64,000 bases of DNA, taken from contig DEAT01000070.1 in the NCBI GenBank assembly GCA_002348265.1, positions 1 to 64,000 of the forward strand, given 5' to 3'. Positions 52,611 to 62,162 of the stretch are shown here, one piece after another; within the stretch, counting starts at the first letter, position 1, and each line of letters starts with the position of its first letter. The notes below the pieces were generated by a model. That model saw nothing but the letters and a program-made list of their open reading frames with translations. It was not told where the DNA came from and did not search any database. A program made the position numbers and the translations under genes. Origin of the DNA: Gemmatimonadales bacterium UBA2975. GTDB lineage: Bacteria; Gemmatimonadota; Gemmatimonadetes; Longimicrobiales; Gaopeijiaceae.

Positions 52611-53881
52611 AGACCGTTGAGGCTCTTTCAGTGATAGACCAGATGACTGCCGACGCACGCAAAGCTGGGTGGCACATGGCGCGGTCTACTGCAGAAGAGA
52701 GAAGAGAGGCGCTGCATGCTATTGCTGTCGCGCTCGAAACTGAATCATCCCAAATCGTGTCGGCGAACGCCGTAGACTTAGGGAATGCCGATCGCAGTGG
52801 TATCACGGGTGCGATGCGCAACCGCTTGGTCTTAAACTCTGATGGGGTGACCAAGCTTGCGGCCGCTGTCCGTGAAATCGCAGAGCAGCCGGACCCGCTC
52901 GGTGAACTGGAGGATCAGGTAGTCCGCCCTAATGGACTTCGGGTCGCTCGTATGCGCATTCCTTTGGGTGTGATAGCGATGATCTATGAGAGTCGCCCAA
53001 ATGTGACTGCAGACGCGGCAGCACTCTGCTTGAAGGCTGGTAACGCAGTGATCCTGAGAGGTGGTTCTGAGGCGATTCACACGAATCGATCGATTGCGAG
53101 TTCGGTGAAATTGGGGCTTGGCGCTAGCTCGCTTCCAGTAAAGTCCGTGCAGTTAGTTCCGACCACGGACCGCGAAGCCATTGATGTGCTCCTGACGAAA
53201 GAGGATGACATCGATCTAGTGATTCCGAGGGGAGGTGAGGGGCTAATCCGAGCAGTGACCCAGAAGAGTCGGATTCCGGTATTGCAACACTACAAAGGCG
53301 TTTGCCATGTCTACCTAGACGAGAGCGCTCCGCTAGATAGGGCCTCCAGCATAGTTCACAATGCTAAAGTACAGCGTCCGGGAGTGTGTAATGCGGCCGA
53401 GACACTCCTAGTACACAGAGGGGCATCTTCACTCCTGCCCGAGATTGCTCGGCGTTTGGTTGATGATGGTGTGCAGTTGCGAGGGTGTGATCGAACTGTC
53501 CCACTTCTTGAAAGCGTCGGGGTTCCTGCGGTCACAGCGAACGAAAGTGACTGGTTGGAGGAGTATCTCGACCTGATACTCGCGGTGAGGATTGTCGATG
53601 ATATGGAGCAGGCGATTGAGCACATAGCTGAGTTTGGGTCAGGCCATACCGAGGCAATTGTCACGGACAGTAAGAGTTCAGCTGACCGATTTGTTACTGC
53701 AATCCAATCATCCACTGTGCTGGTTAACGCCAGTACAAGATTTGCGGATGGGGGAGAGCTTGGCCTCGGAGCCGAAATCGGAATCTCCACGTCGAAGCTT
53801 CATGCTTACGGTCCAATGGGGGCTAACGAGTTGACTACGAAGAAATTCGTGGTCCTCGGGGATGGTCAAGTCAGGCCTTAG
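52607..53881 (+). CDS. proA: Gamma-glutamyl phosphate reductase
   Basis: Second enzyme of proline synthesis; reduces gamma-glutamyl phosphate to glutamate semialdehyde with NADPH. It has 424 residues, the normal length. Visible blocks are RIPLGVIAMIYESRPNVTADAAALCLKAGNAVILRGG, VPTTDREAI, IPRGGEGLIRAV and the catalytic cysteine in VQRPGVCNAAETLL, with GPMGANELTTKKFV near the end. A GTG start lies within the proB stop (GTGA), so expression is coupled. No proC is present in this window. Confidence 0.96.
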   Translation: MKTVEALSVIDQMTADARKAGWHMARSTAEERREALHAIAVALETESSQIVSANAVDLGNADRSGITGAMRNRLVLNSDGVTKLAAAVREIAEQPDPLGELEDQVVRPNGLRVARMRIPLGVIAMIYESRPNVTADAAALCLKAGNAVILRGGSEAIHTNRSIASSVKLGLGASSLPVKSVQLVPTTDREAIDVLLTKEDDIDLVIPRGGEGLIRAVTQKSRIPVLQHYKGVCHVYLDESAPLDRASSIVHNAKVQRPGVCNAAETLLVHRGASSLLPEIARRLVDDGVQLRGCDRTVPLLESVGVPAVTANESDWLEEYLDLILAVRIVDDMEQAIEHIAEFGSGHTEAIVTDSKSSADRFVTAIQSSTVLVNASTRFADGGELGLGAEIGISTSKLHAYGPMGANELTTKKFVVLGDGQVRP

Positions 53882-54090
53882 GTCGGCGACAACGGCTTAC
53901 CTGTTTCCTTGGCAAGCCTACCGCCTTCGTTAGAACTGTCACATCAAGTGCCTGACACGTACTTCGTATAGGATCGGTGCGATTATACGAACCTGAGTAC
54001 CGAATAGGCTGAAAAGGTGCGGCTGGCCTGTTCGCATAAGGTCGGAGTAGAATGCCGGGCTCGGTATGATTTATGGCAAGAGAGTACCCA

Positions 54091-55401
54091 ATGAACGTAT
54101 TGCTACGACGCATGATCCTCGCTGCAACGCTAACGATCATCACGGGCGCACCCGTGAGCGGTCAGGAGGCGCGGGCCCGCTGGGAGCGGATGTGTCAGAT
54201 TCGGGCGGAAAAGTTTGATCTGGTCATGCCCACCGCGATGGAAGACAACGATTTGGACATGTGGATCGTTGTTATGCGCGAAGGCCTGTTAGATCCACTT
54301 TGGGAGGCACTTGGCAGGGGCTATGTAGGCGATTGGGGCTTCTGGGTATTCACCAGTCAGGGTGCTCGTGTTGAGCGGGCAGTTCTAGGCGTTGGTGGTT
54401 ATCGGCTTGAGCAGTGCGACGTATACGACTACTTCGGTTCCGCGGATGAGTTGGCAGATTACGTGGCTTCGCGGGACCCGGACCGGATCGGCGTTAATAT
54501 TGCGGAATCCATCGGGGGCGCGGACGGCTTGTCATATACGTCCTTTAATCGCCTGAAAGAGCAGCTCGGGTCTTACGGCGATCGACTGGTCTCGGCGGAG
54601 CGTTTTGTGTCAGACTTTCGGGCGACACGGACGGCCGTTGAAATCGCGGCATTTGCTGAAGCGGGTGAAATCAGTCGTGAGATCGCAGAGCGCGCGTTTT
54701 CGAATGAGGTGATCACGCCAGGGCAAACAACATTAGAAGACGTCGCTTGGTGGATGTCAGACCAGCAGCTAGCCCGAGGCCTTGAATCGTCCTTCGATAT
54801 GCCATCGGTCTACATCACAGGGCCAGACGGGATCGTGGCCACGTCCACTGACCGGATCATCCAGCGCGGCGACCTGCTTATGCTCGATTGGGGTGTCGGA
54901 TTTTTGGACTTTTACACTGATATGAAGCGGATCGCATACGTGCTTCGGGAAGGGGAAACCGAGCCGCCACTCGGCGTACGTCACGCGTTTGAGCAGGGTC
55001 GGCGTGTCCGCGATATCATGAAGGCTACAATCAAGCCAGCGCCCACAGCACAGGAAGCACTCAACCGCACACGGACTGCACTGGAGGTCGCTGGCTTTAA
55101 CCTTGTCGAGTTTAATCAGCCCTCCTCCGACCCGGATGTGACTGACGTGGTTCTGGGCCCGCATTCGGTCGGGAACTGGGGGCATGGAATTGGGCCGTCT
55201 TTGGCGTTCTTCAATCCGACGCGAATGACATACGAGTTACGGCCCAGCACGCTTATCTCAATTGAGCTTTTCGCTTACACAGCGAATCCAGCTTGGGACA
55301 ATGAGAAGATAAGGATCCCGCTAGAGGATGATGCAGTGGTCACCGATCGCGGTGTAGAATGGCTTTACCCGGTGAACGACCGCGTGCTCGTTATCAAGTG
55401 A
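54091..55401 (+). CDS. Exported M24-family metallopeptidase (Xaa-Pro aminopeptidase-like)
   Basis: A 436-residue pita-bread-fold enzyme with signal MNVLLRRMILAATLTIITG...VSGQ. All five dimetal ligands can be placed: Asp in LMLDWGVGF, Asp in FYTDMKRI, His in NWGHGIGPSL, Glu in ISIELFAY and Glu in LEDDAVVT. The N-terminal creatinase-like domain occupies ~30-210. It probably removes N-terminal residues before proline from peptides in the periplasm. ATG 54091 with AGAG upstream directly starts the signal; ATG 54073 would add six residues and is also possible. Confidence 0.9.
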   Translation: MNVLLRRMILAATLTIITGAPVSGQEARARWERMCQIRAEKFDLVMPTAMEDNDLDMWIVVMREGLLDPLWEALGRGYVGDWGFWVFTSQGARVERAVLGVGGYRLEQCDVYDYFGSADELADYVASRDPDRIGVNIAESIGGADGLSYTSFNRLKEQLGSYGDRLVSAERFVSDFRATRTAVEIAAFAEAGEISREIAERAFSNEVITPGQTTLEDVAWWMSDQQLARGLESSFDMPSVYITGPDGIVATSTDRIIQRGDLLMLDWGVGFLDFYTDMKRIAYVLREGETEPPLGVRHAFEQGRRVRDIMKATIKPAPTAQEALNRTRTALEVAGFNLVEFNQPSSDPDVTDVVLGPHSVGNWGHGIGPSLAFFNPTRMTYELRPSTLISIELFAYTANPAWDNEKIRIPLEDDAVVTDRGVEWLYPVNDRVLVIK

Positions 55402-55581
55402 TCGACTTCGACACAGAGGCGTCTCAAGTCAACCTCAAGACCTTCCCGGTATGCTTTGTTGCGGTTGTTGGTAGCCGGTAACATCCATGGCCCCTATTCT
55501 CTTTTTCTAGAATTCGTCGATTCAAGTTGCTCATGCCGAATATCGGTCATGGGCGTTCCATTCAATTGGAGGTCTTCAGGC

Positions 55582-58581
55582 ATGAGACCACGGCTTCACC
55601 AAACCTCTCTTTTCGGGTTGAGTCTAACGCTGCTGATTGCGGGTGGATTGAACGCCCAGCAGGCAACGCGCACACAGCCTGTGGAGGGAATTCGGGACAA
55701 CGGAACGGGTTACCACGCACTGACGAACGCGAGGGTTGTCCAGGCGCCGGGGCGGGTGCTCAACAACGCGACCATAGTCATCCGCGATGGTATCATTAAA
55801 GAAGTGTCGCGTGACGGCGAAGCGCCGGCAGGCGCTCGCATTTGGGACCTTAGTGGTCACACTGTCTATCCGGGCTTCATTGACGCTCATGCCGACCTAG
55901 GTATGGACGCTGTTCCAGAAGGTGGGGACGTCGGTCCGACGCACTGGAATCCGCAGGTTCGGGCGTGGTTCAGCACGACCGCGAACCTTCAGGACGATTC
56001 TCAACGCCGAGCTGCGCTCCGGTCACAGGGGTTCGGAACAGCACTAGCTGTGCCCGGTCAGGGAATCTTCCGAGGAACTGGCTCGGTTGTAAATCTTGGG
56101 GATGCTGGAGTTCGGGAAAGGGTGCTGGTGCCGGACATGATTCAAGCGATTGGGTTTCAGCGCTCGTTCGAACTCGGTGGTTCCTATCCGAATTCGACTA
56201 TGGGCACCACGGCCCTCATGAAGCAGACCCTAATGGACGCCGACTGGTACATCCGTGCTTGGGATGCGTATGAGTCGAGTGGTCGTTCGTTCTTACCGCC
56301 TGAGACTAGTGAGGCGCTCGGTGCTCTCGAGTCAGTCGTTCAGGGAGGACAACCGGTGGTTTTTGAAACGAGTAGCGAGGAAGAATACCTTCGCGCTCAT
56401 GCGATCGCGTCCGAGTTCGGCGTTCAGGCGTGGTATCGAGGTAGCGGACAGGAGTACCGGCTCATTGATGTCCTAAGGGATCGCCGTGACCCGCTGATTG
56501 TCCCCCTTGATTTTCCCGATGCCCCGGACGTCACAGATCCAGAAGCGGCGCTGAATGCGACACTCCAGGATTTGCGACACTGGTATCTGGCTCCTACGAG
56601 TCCCGCTCAGTTGGCGGATGCTGGCATTCCATTCGCGATAACGGCCGATGGCATGTCGTCGATTGCCGATTTCTTGCCAAATCTTCGGATAGCTGTAGCT
56701 CGCGGTCTTTCGTCCGATGACGCTCTTGCTGCATTGACGACCACGCCCGCGGGATGGCTTGGCCTGTCCCGAAGCCACGGGACGATTGAAGAGGGCAAAA
56801 TCGCGAATCTCCTTGTGTCTGAAGGAGATCTCTTCACTCAGGATGCAGAGATCCGAGATGTCTGGGTTCAGGGTCGTGTGTACGATATCACCCGTCCGGC
56901 TCAAATCGATCCCCGTGGCACTTGGCGGATTACTTCTACTGACGAGTGGGGCTTTGACGCCATACTTACGCTTGAGGGACCAGTTAATCGCCTTCGGGGT
57001 CAGCTAGAGGTAGCCGCGGGATCGACGACGCGCTTCGACGGCGCACTGGTTAACCTCTCTTCTGCTGAAACAGTGGCCGAGACAGGCCGAATCGAGGTCA
57101 GATTCGACGGAGAGGAACTCGGATACCAGGGTACAGTCCTGCTCGCTGGATCAGTTCGTGGTGATGAGTTCTTTGGATGGACGTCCCTACCCAACGGAGC
57201 TGACCCGTCGTTCAGCGGCTCGCGCGAAGACGTGTATGAGGGCCCGGAGCGCGGTGCTGTCGCGATGAACGTGCCAGAGTTGGATCTTCCGTTCATTCGT
57301 CCGATGATGGAGTACGGGGTCAGTTCTATTCCAGAGCAGCCGGATGCAGTGGTGGTCCGCAACGCAACTATCTGGACTATGGGCCCGCAGGGTCGGATAG
57401 AAAATGCCGACCTCTTGATCCAAAATGGCGAGGTAGTTGAAGTTGGCACGAATCTCGATGCGCCTCGTGGCTCAGTGGAGATTGATGGGACGGACAAGCA
57501 TGTCACTCCTGGGCTGATCGATCCGCACATCCACTCGGGAGTCAGTTCTGTCAATGAGTCGGGCTTCGCGATTGTACCTGAAGTTCGAATGGGTGATGTG
57601 GTAACGCACAACAACGTATGGATGTACCGCCAGCTAGCAGGCGGGCTGACCACCGCTATGATCAAGCATGGTTCGGCCAACCCAATTGGGGGCGAGAACG
57701 TGATTGTAAAGATGCGTTGGGGCGCTCTTCCTGATCAGATAGCGATGGATACAGATACGCGCACAGTGAAATTTGCTTTAGGGGAGAACCCCAAGCGGCG
57801 CCAAAACCGATATCCGGACACGCGGATGGGCACGCAGGAGATCATCCGTGATCACTTCCTTGCTGCCAGGGACTATGAGCGAGATTGGAGGAGTTGGGAG
57901 GAGAATCAGGAGGGGATCCCACCTCGTAGCGATCTGCGAATGGAGGCGATTCTAGACATCCTGAATCAAGAACTTCTCATTTCGTCGCACGGGTATCGTG
58001 CAGATGAGTTCCTTGCCTTGGTCCGTCTAGCCGAAGAATTCGACTTCCGCGTACAGACGCTGCAGCACGGTATCGAGGCATACAAGATAGCCCCTGAACT
58101 GGCCCAGTCCGGCGTCGCTGCTGTGGTCTGGAGTGATTGGGGTGGGTTCAAGATGGAAGCGTATGACGCCACGGCTTACAATGCGCGGGTTCTGATGGAG
58201 GCAGGAGTGACTACGTCACTCCACTCTGATAACAGTGAGATCGCCTCACGAATGAATTGGGAAGCGGGCAAGCTTCTGCGCACGGGCCTGACTGAGGAAC
58301 AGGCGCTGTCTACCGTGACTATCCAATCTGCCCGAGCCATTGCAATCGATGATCGTGTGGGATCACTCGAGCCTGGAAAGGATGGTGACTTTGTAGTATG
58401 GAACGGTAATCCTTTGTCGCAGTTTACGCGTCCGGAGCAAACGTGGCTGGATGGACGGCGGTATTTTTCTATCGACGAGGACATGGAGCTTAGAGAACGG
58501 ATCAAGGACGAACGAAGCCGTCTCATTCAGGCTGTGCTTTCTTCGCAAAACGGAAACGGCCCCCGTGCCGGAGGCGAATGA
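55582..58581 (+). CDS. Secreted double amidohydrolase (degenerate plus metal-binding domain)
   Basis: A 999-residue exported protein (MRPRLHQTSLFGLSLTLLIAGG...NAQQ; GGAGG ribosome site nine bases before ATG). The first half (~50-440) has an amidohydrolase frame, but its metal motif is reduced to YPGFIDAHADLG. A linker with beta-rich segments (~440-600) follows. The second half (~610-980) has an intact TPGLIDPHIHSG, later conserved histidines and a terminal aspartate block TSLHSDNSE. So one active-type and one degenerate domain are fused. It is probably an imidazolonepropionase- or dipeptidase-like hydrolase with unknown substrate. Its stop overlaps the next gene (ATGA). Confidence 0.85.
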   Translation: MRPRLHQTSLFGLSLTLLIAGGLNAQQATRTQPVEGIRDNGTGYHALTNARVVQAPGRVLNNATIVIRDGIIKEVSRDGEAPAGARIWDLSGHTVYPGFIDAHADLGMDAVPEGGDVGPTHWNPQVRAWFSTTANLQDDSQRRAALRSQGFGTALAVPGQGIFRGTGSVVNLGDAGVRERVLVPDMIQAIGFQRSFELGGSYPNSTMGTTALMKQTLMDADWYIRAWDAYESSGRSFLPPETSEALGALESVVQGGQPVVFETSSEEEYLRAHAIASEFGVQAWYRGSGQEYRLIDVLRDRRDPLIVPLDFPDAPDVTDPEAALNATLQDLRHWYLAPTSPAQLADAGIPFAITADGMSSIADFLPNLRIAVARGLSSDDALAALTTTPAGWLGLSRSHGTIEEGKIANLLVSEGDLFTQDAEIRDVWVQGRVYDITRPAQIDPRGTWRITSTDEWGFDAILTLEGPVNRLRGQLEVAAGSTTRFDGALVNLSSAETVAETGRIEVRFDGEELGYQGTVLLAGSVRGDEFFGWTSLPNGADPSFSGSREDVYEGPERGAVAMNVPELDLPFIRPMMEYGVSSIPEQPDAVVVRNATIWTMGPQGRIENADLLIQNGEVVEVGTNLDAPRGSVEIDGTDKHVTPGLIDPHIHSGVSSVNESGFAIVPEVRMGDVVTHNNVWMYRQLAGGLTTAMIKHGSANPIGGENVIVKMRWGALPDQIAMDTDTRTVKFALGENPKRRQNRYPDTRMGTQEIIRDHFLAARDYERDWRSWEENQEGIPPRSDLRMEAILDILNQELLISSHGYRADEFLALVRLAEEFDFRVQTLQHGIEAYKIAPELAQSGVAAVVWSDWGGFKMEAYDATAYNARVLMEAGVTTSLHSDNSEIASRMNWEAGKLLRTGLTEEQALSTVTIQSARAIAIDDRVGSLEPGKDGDFVVWNGNPLSQFTRPEQTWLDGRRYFSIDEDMELRERIKDERSRLIQAVLSSQNGNGPRAGGE

Positions 58582-59909
58582 TGATGAATATCAAGAATTC
58601 GATGAAGGTGAGTGTGATTGCGGCGATTGTTCTACCAATGGCGCTTAATGGGCAGGTACGGATGACTGTGCCGCCTCAGACGGAGGCGATCGCGATTGAG
58701 GGAGCTACCATCCATACAGTGACGAACGGCGTGATCGAGGGTGGGACAATCATCTTCAACAACGGGGTTATAACTTCGATAGGTGCCAACCTAGAGATTC
58801 CGGCAGGGACGAGGGTGGTCGACGGAGGAGGTAAGCACATATATCCAGGTCTGATTGACGCATACAGTACCGTTGGAATTTCGGAGATTGGCGCGGTTGG
58901 GGTCTCGAATGATGTCAATGAACTAGGAGACTTTAATCCCAACGTCCGGGCAGATGTCGCGGTGAACGCGGAGAGCCGGCACATCGGCACGTCTCGATCC
59001 GCAGGAGTGCTTGTTGCTTTTAGCACGCCAGGTGGAGGACTCATCTCTGGTATGTCTTCTGCGCTAAGTCTAGAAGGATGGAGTTGGGAGGAGATGTCGA
59101 TGGAGTCCTCGGCTGCTCTGAACGTGAACTGGCCCAACCCCAATCCTCGTCGTTTTCGAGGTTTTGGGGGACGTGGAGGTCCACAGGAGCCTCCGCCCTC
59201 ATACGAGGAACAGGTTCAGGCTTTGAAGAATTTTTTTGCCGAGGCACGCGCATATCGGGATGCGATCGCAGCCGATGAGGAGGTGCGCACCGATTCGCGG
59301 TATGCCGCGATGGTGTCGGTCTTGGATGGTAAGATTCCGGTAGTCGTAGCCGCCGATGGAGCAGCGCAAATTAACGACGCAGTTACGTGGGCGCTTGAAG
59401 AAGATGTCGAGATAGTAATCCGCGGTGGAGCTGATGCTATTCATGTAGCCGACCGTCTCGTCGCTCATGACATTCCAGTAATCCTGACTTCTACAATGGC
59501 GGCGCCGGGGCGCGACTATGAGGGTTACGACGGAGCTTATACAATGCCAGCTCGACTGCATGAGGCAGGAGTGCGGTTCGCAATTTCGGGCGGTTCGGGT
59601 TCACTCTATACCAACCGCCTCCCTTGGGAGGCTGGCGTCGCTGTGGCATTTGGACTTCCGGAGGACGAGGCGCTCAAGGCGGTGACGATTAACGCTGCCG
59701 AATTTATGGGCGTAGCAGATCGCGTAGGCTCACTCGAGGTCGGCAAGCAGGCCACCTTTTTGATCACTACAGGAACACCGCTGGACATGACCAGCGACAT
59801 TGAGCAGTCCTACATTCAGGGCCGCGAGATCGACATGATGGATATACAAAAGTTCTTTTTCGAAAAGTACATGACTAAGGTCATGCAGTATCTTCGGATC
59901 GTCATGTGA
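58578..59909 (+). CDS. Secreted degenerate amidohydrolase-like protein
   Basis: A 443-residue exported protein (MKVSVIAAIVLPMALNGQ) with the amidohydrolase beta-sandwich and barrel outline (AIEGATIHTVTNG, GKHIYPGLIDAYSTVG, ADRVGSLEVGKQATFLI). The HxH metal motif is replaced by DAYST and the final aspartate block by ISGGSGSLYTN, so it is unlikely to be an active metallohydrolase by itself. It overlaps the double amidohydrolase gene by four bases, so the two products are likely to form a complex. A low-complexity RRFRGFGGRGGPQEPPP loop lies near residue 190. Confidence 0.83.
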   Translation: MMMNIKNSMKVSVIAAIVLPMALNGQVRMTVPPQTEAIAIEGATIHTVTNGVIEGGTIIFNNGVITSIGANLEIPAGTRVVDGGGKHIYPGLIDAYSTVGISEIGAVGVSNDVNELGDFNPNVRADVAVNAESRHIGTSRSAGVLVAFSTPGGGLISGMSSALSLEGWSWEEMSMESSAALNVNWPNPNPRRFRGFGGRGGPQEPPPSYEEQVQALKNFFAEARAYRDAIAADEEVRTDSRYAAMVSVLDGKIPVVVAADGAAQINDAVTWALEEDVEIVIRGGADAIHVADRLVAHDIPVILTSTMAAPGRDYEGYDGAYTMPARLHEAGVRFAISGGSGSLYTNRLPWEAGVAVAFGLPEDEALKAVTINAAEFMGVADRVGSLEVGKQATFLITTGTPLDMTSDIEQSYIQGREIDMMDIQKFFFEKYMTKVMQYLRIVM

Positions 59910-59934
59910 CGATAGAGCGCTCTTTTTAGGAGCG

Positions 59935-59980
59935 AAACGCGCCTCTCCGATCTTTCTTGGTCCGGAGGGGCGCGTTTTTT
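59935..59980 (+). terminator. Rho-independent terminator of the amidohydrolase operon
   Basis: AAACGCGCC-TCTCCG pairs with CGGAGG-GGCGCGTTT, with one internal mismatch and a 12-base loop, followed by a TTTTTT tract ending at 59980. It lies 26 bases after the stop at 59909 and separates this operon from the convergent nfuA. Confidence 0.88.
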
Positions 59981-60074
59981 GTAAATCTGATTGACTGGCG
60001 AGCGCGAGACGGATCAGGTCAAACTATGAGACTCTCTGCATAAACAGAGCCGGATCGCAGTTCGATCTTACCCG

Positions 60075-60671
60075 TCATAGGTATGGGTTTTCTCCCGACG
60101 AATGGTCCGTGACGTCGTGGACTGCGGTCAACTCCGGCACTGCGTCCCGGAGCATACGTTCAACACCTTGGCGCAGTGTCATGCGAGAAAGTGCACACCC
60201 TTGGCACCCACCACTCATTTCGACGTAGATGTCAGTGTCTTCTACATCCACCAGAGAGATCATGCCACCATGAGCGGCGATGGCTGGGTTCACTTGGTTG
60301 TCGAGAACCATTCGGACCGCGTCAGCAATTTCACCCGTCGGTTCACCGGAATCAGTTCGCTTCAAAGTCGATTTGGGTATCCGCTCTTTATCCGGACGTA
60401 TCTCAAAACCACTTTCGTTGGCACGCTCCACATAGTCGACCGTGGCTCCTTCGAGAAGTTCCAAGTCTTTTTCTCGAATCAGCACCTCGATGTCGTTCAC
60501 ATGAAAAGAACGCTCGTCTTCTGCACTCTCGGAGATCTCTATCAGCGTGAGATCAAAATGAGGTGCTGTCGCGGGGCCAGTGACTGAAATTCGGAGAGCT
60601 TGGCCTGGATTAGGATCGCCAGCAAGAAAGGTCTCGAGAACCTTAGAGGCGTGATCGGTAAACTTGATCAT
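60075..60671 (-). CDS. nfuA: NfuA-like iron-sulfur cluster carrier
   Basis: A 198-residue cytoplasmic Fe-S carrier. The N-terminal ~100 residues form a degenerate A-type (HesB/IscA-like) domain without its usual cysteines (FTDHASKVLETFL, ALRISVTGPAT). The C-terminal NifU domain carries the cluster-binding CxxC in MSGGCQGCALSRMTLRQGVE, preceded by VNPAIAAHGGMISLVDVE. The length and two-domain order match E. coli NfuA. It would help mature the many Fe-S proteins in this region. It diverges from the glycyl-tRNA synthetase gene. Confidence 0.92.
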   Translation of the reverse strand: MIKFTDHASKVLETFLAGDPNPGQALRISVTGPATAPHFDLTLIEISESAEDERSFHVNDIEVLIREKDLELLEGATVDYVERANESGFEIRPDKERIPKSTLKRTDSGEPTGEIADAVRMVLDNQVNPAIAAHGGMISLVDVEDTDIYVEMSGGCQGCALSRMTLRQGVERMLRDAVPELTAVHDVTDHSSGENPYL

Positions 60672-60845
60672 TCTGATTGATAACAGTTGGAGGGTTTATG
60701 ATATGAAGTTAATACACGTTCCGAGTTCATGGGTCCTTAAGAGGATGTTCCATAAAGCACTAGGAGGCGTTGATCACCCCATCGGCCCCCGGTACCTTTC
60801 CCGCTCTTCAGGAGTCCTGGAAAGACTCACGCCTTGAGGCTTTTT

Positions 60846-62162
60846 ATGCCCACTCAGGATCTGATGGACAAGCTTGTTTCGCTGTCTAAACGTCGTGGAT
60901 ACATCTTCCAATCTTCCGAGATTTACGGCGGTACCGGTTCAGTTTGGGATTACGGTCCTCTCGGTGTGGAATTGAAGCGAAACATAAAAGAGCGCTGGTG
61001 GGCTTCGATGGTTCATCGCCGTGACGACATTGAAGGACTTGATGCAGCGATCCTTATGAACCCTCGAGTTTGGGAGGCGTCTGGTCATGTCGATGGGTTT
61101 ACGGACCCGCTCATCGAATGTACGAACTGTCATCGCCGCTTTCGAGCCGACCTGCCAGAAGTAGCAGAAGGGCAGTGCCCAAGCTGTGGCAAGAAGGATG
61201 CGTTCACAGAACCGCGGATGTTCAATCTTATGTTCAAGACATTCATGGGTCCGGTGGAGGACTCGTCTGCGACAGTGTACATCCGCCCGGAGACGGCCCA
61301 GGGGATCTTCGTGAATTTTTTGAACGTACAGGGAGCTGCTCGGCAGAAGGTTCCCTTCGGCATCGCCCAGATTGGAAAGGCATTCAGAAACGAGATCACG
61401 CCTGGGAATTTTATCTTTCGGACTAGAGAATTTGAGCAGGCTGAGATGCAGTTCTTCGTCAAGCCGGGCGAAGACGACGATTGGTTTGCGCGTTGGATGG
61501 ATGTGCGGATGCAGTGGCACAAAGACCTCGGAATCCGAGAGGAAAAGCTGAGATTCCATAAGCATGGACCCGACGAATTAGCCCATTATGCGAAAGACGC
61601 ACACGATATCGAGTACGAATTCCCCTTCGGGTGGAAGGAGTTTGAGGGCATACACAATCGGACCGACTTTGATTTGGCTAGGCATCAAGAGTATTCGGGA
61701 AAACGGCTCGAGTACATCGATGCACCAACCAACGAGCGTTTCATTCCATACGTTATCGAAACGTCGATGGGTGTGGACCGTACCACGCTTGTTGTGCTAG
61801 CGGATGCGTATCGGGAAGAGGACGTAGAGGGTGAAACTAGGGTTTTGATGGCCCTGAGTCCGGAGATCGCTCCTGTAAAGGCGGCAGTATTCCCACTAGT
61901 TAAGAAGGATGGGATGCCGGAGCTTGCAAGGAAGATTCAATCCGATCTCCGTTCTGCAGCGATAAATTCGTTCTACGATCAGTCCGGGGCCATCGGTCGC
62001 CGATACCGTCGTCAGGACGAGGTTGGGACTCCGTGGTGCATTACAGTGGATGGCGAGTCCTTGGAGAAGGGAACGGTCACTATTCGGGATCGTGATACCC
62101 TTGAGCAGGTTCGGATATCAATGGATCAAGTAGTGACCTGGATCCAGGAGCAACTAAGCTGA
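60846..62162 (+). CDS. glyQS: Glycyl-tRNA synthetase, single-chain class II type
   Basis: Charges tRNA-Gly. It has 438 residues, the short alpha2-dimer form rather than the alpha2beta2 form. Motifs include the N-terminal KRRGYIFQSSEIYGG, GTGSVWDYGPLGVELK, a zinc-binding pair CTNCHRR and CPSCGKK, motif 2 RPETAQGIFVNF, QIGKAFRNEITPGNFIFRTREFEQAEMQFF and motif 3 ETSMGVDRT. The anticodon-binding domain covers ~340-438. ATG 60846 with GAGG eight bases upstream is preferred to TTG 60834. No T-box is evident in the 174-base leader region. The stop overlaps the ytoQ start. Confidence 0.96.
   Translation: MPTQDLMDKLVSLSKRRGYIFQSSEIYGGTGSVWDYGPLGVELKRNIKERWWASMVHRRDDIEGLDAAILMNPRVWEASGHVDGFTDPLIECTNCHRRFRADLPEVAEGQCPSCGKKDAFTEPRMFNLMFKTFMGPVEDSSATVYIRPETAQGIFVNFLNVQGAARQKVPFGIAQIGKAFRNEITPGNFIFRTREFEQAEMQFFVKPGEDDDWFARWMDVRMQWHKDLGIREEKLRFHKHGPDELAHYAKDAHDIEYEFPFGWKEFEGIHNRTDFDLARHQEYSGKRLEYIDAPTNERFIPYVIETSMGVDRTTLVVLADAYREEDVEGETRVLMALSPEIAPVKAAVFPLVKKDGMPELARKIQSDLRSAAINSFYDQSGAIGRRYRRQDEVGTPWCITVDGESLEKGTVTIRDRDTLEQVRISMDQVVTWIQEQLS

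Noticed and set aside
53882..54090. tRNA or attachment site between proA and the M24 peptidase gene
   Set aside because: No cloverleaf arms or T-loop sequence were found by eye, and there are no integrase or repeat features nearby.
57000..57680. Minus-strand open frame of 226 codons opposite the double amidohydrolase
   Set aside because: Low-complexity Ser/Pro/Thr-rich translation without motif, fully covered by a well-supported plus-strand enzyme.
60672..60845. T-box or other riboswitch upstream of the glycyl-tRNA synthetase
   Set aside because: No T-box sequence, specifier loop or terminator/antiterminator pair is visible; the region only offers weak promoter-like hexamers.
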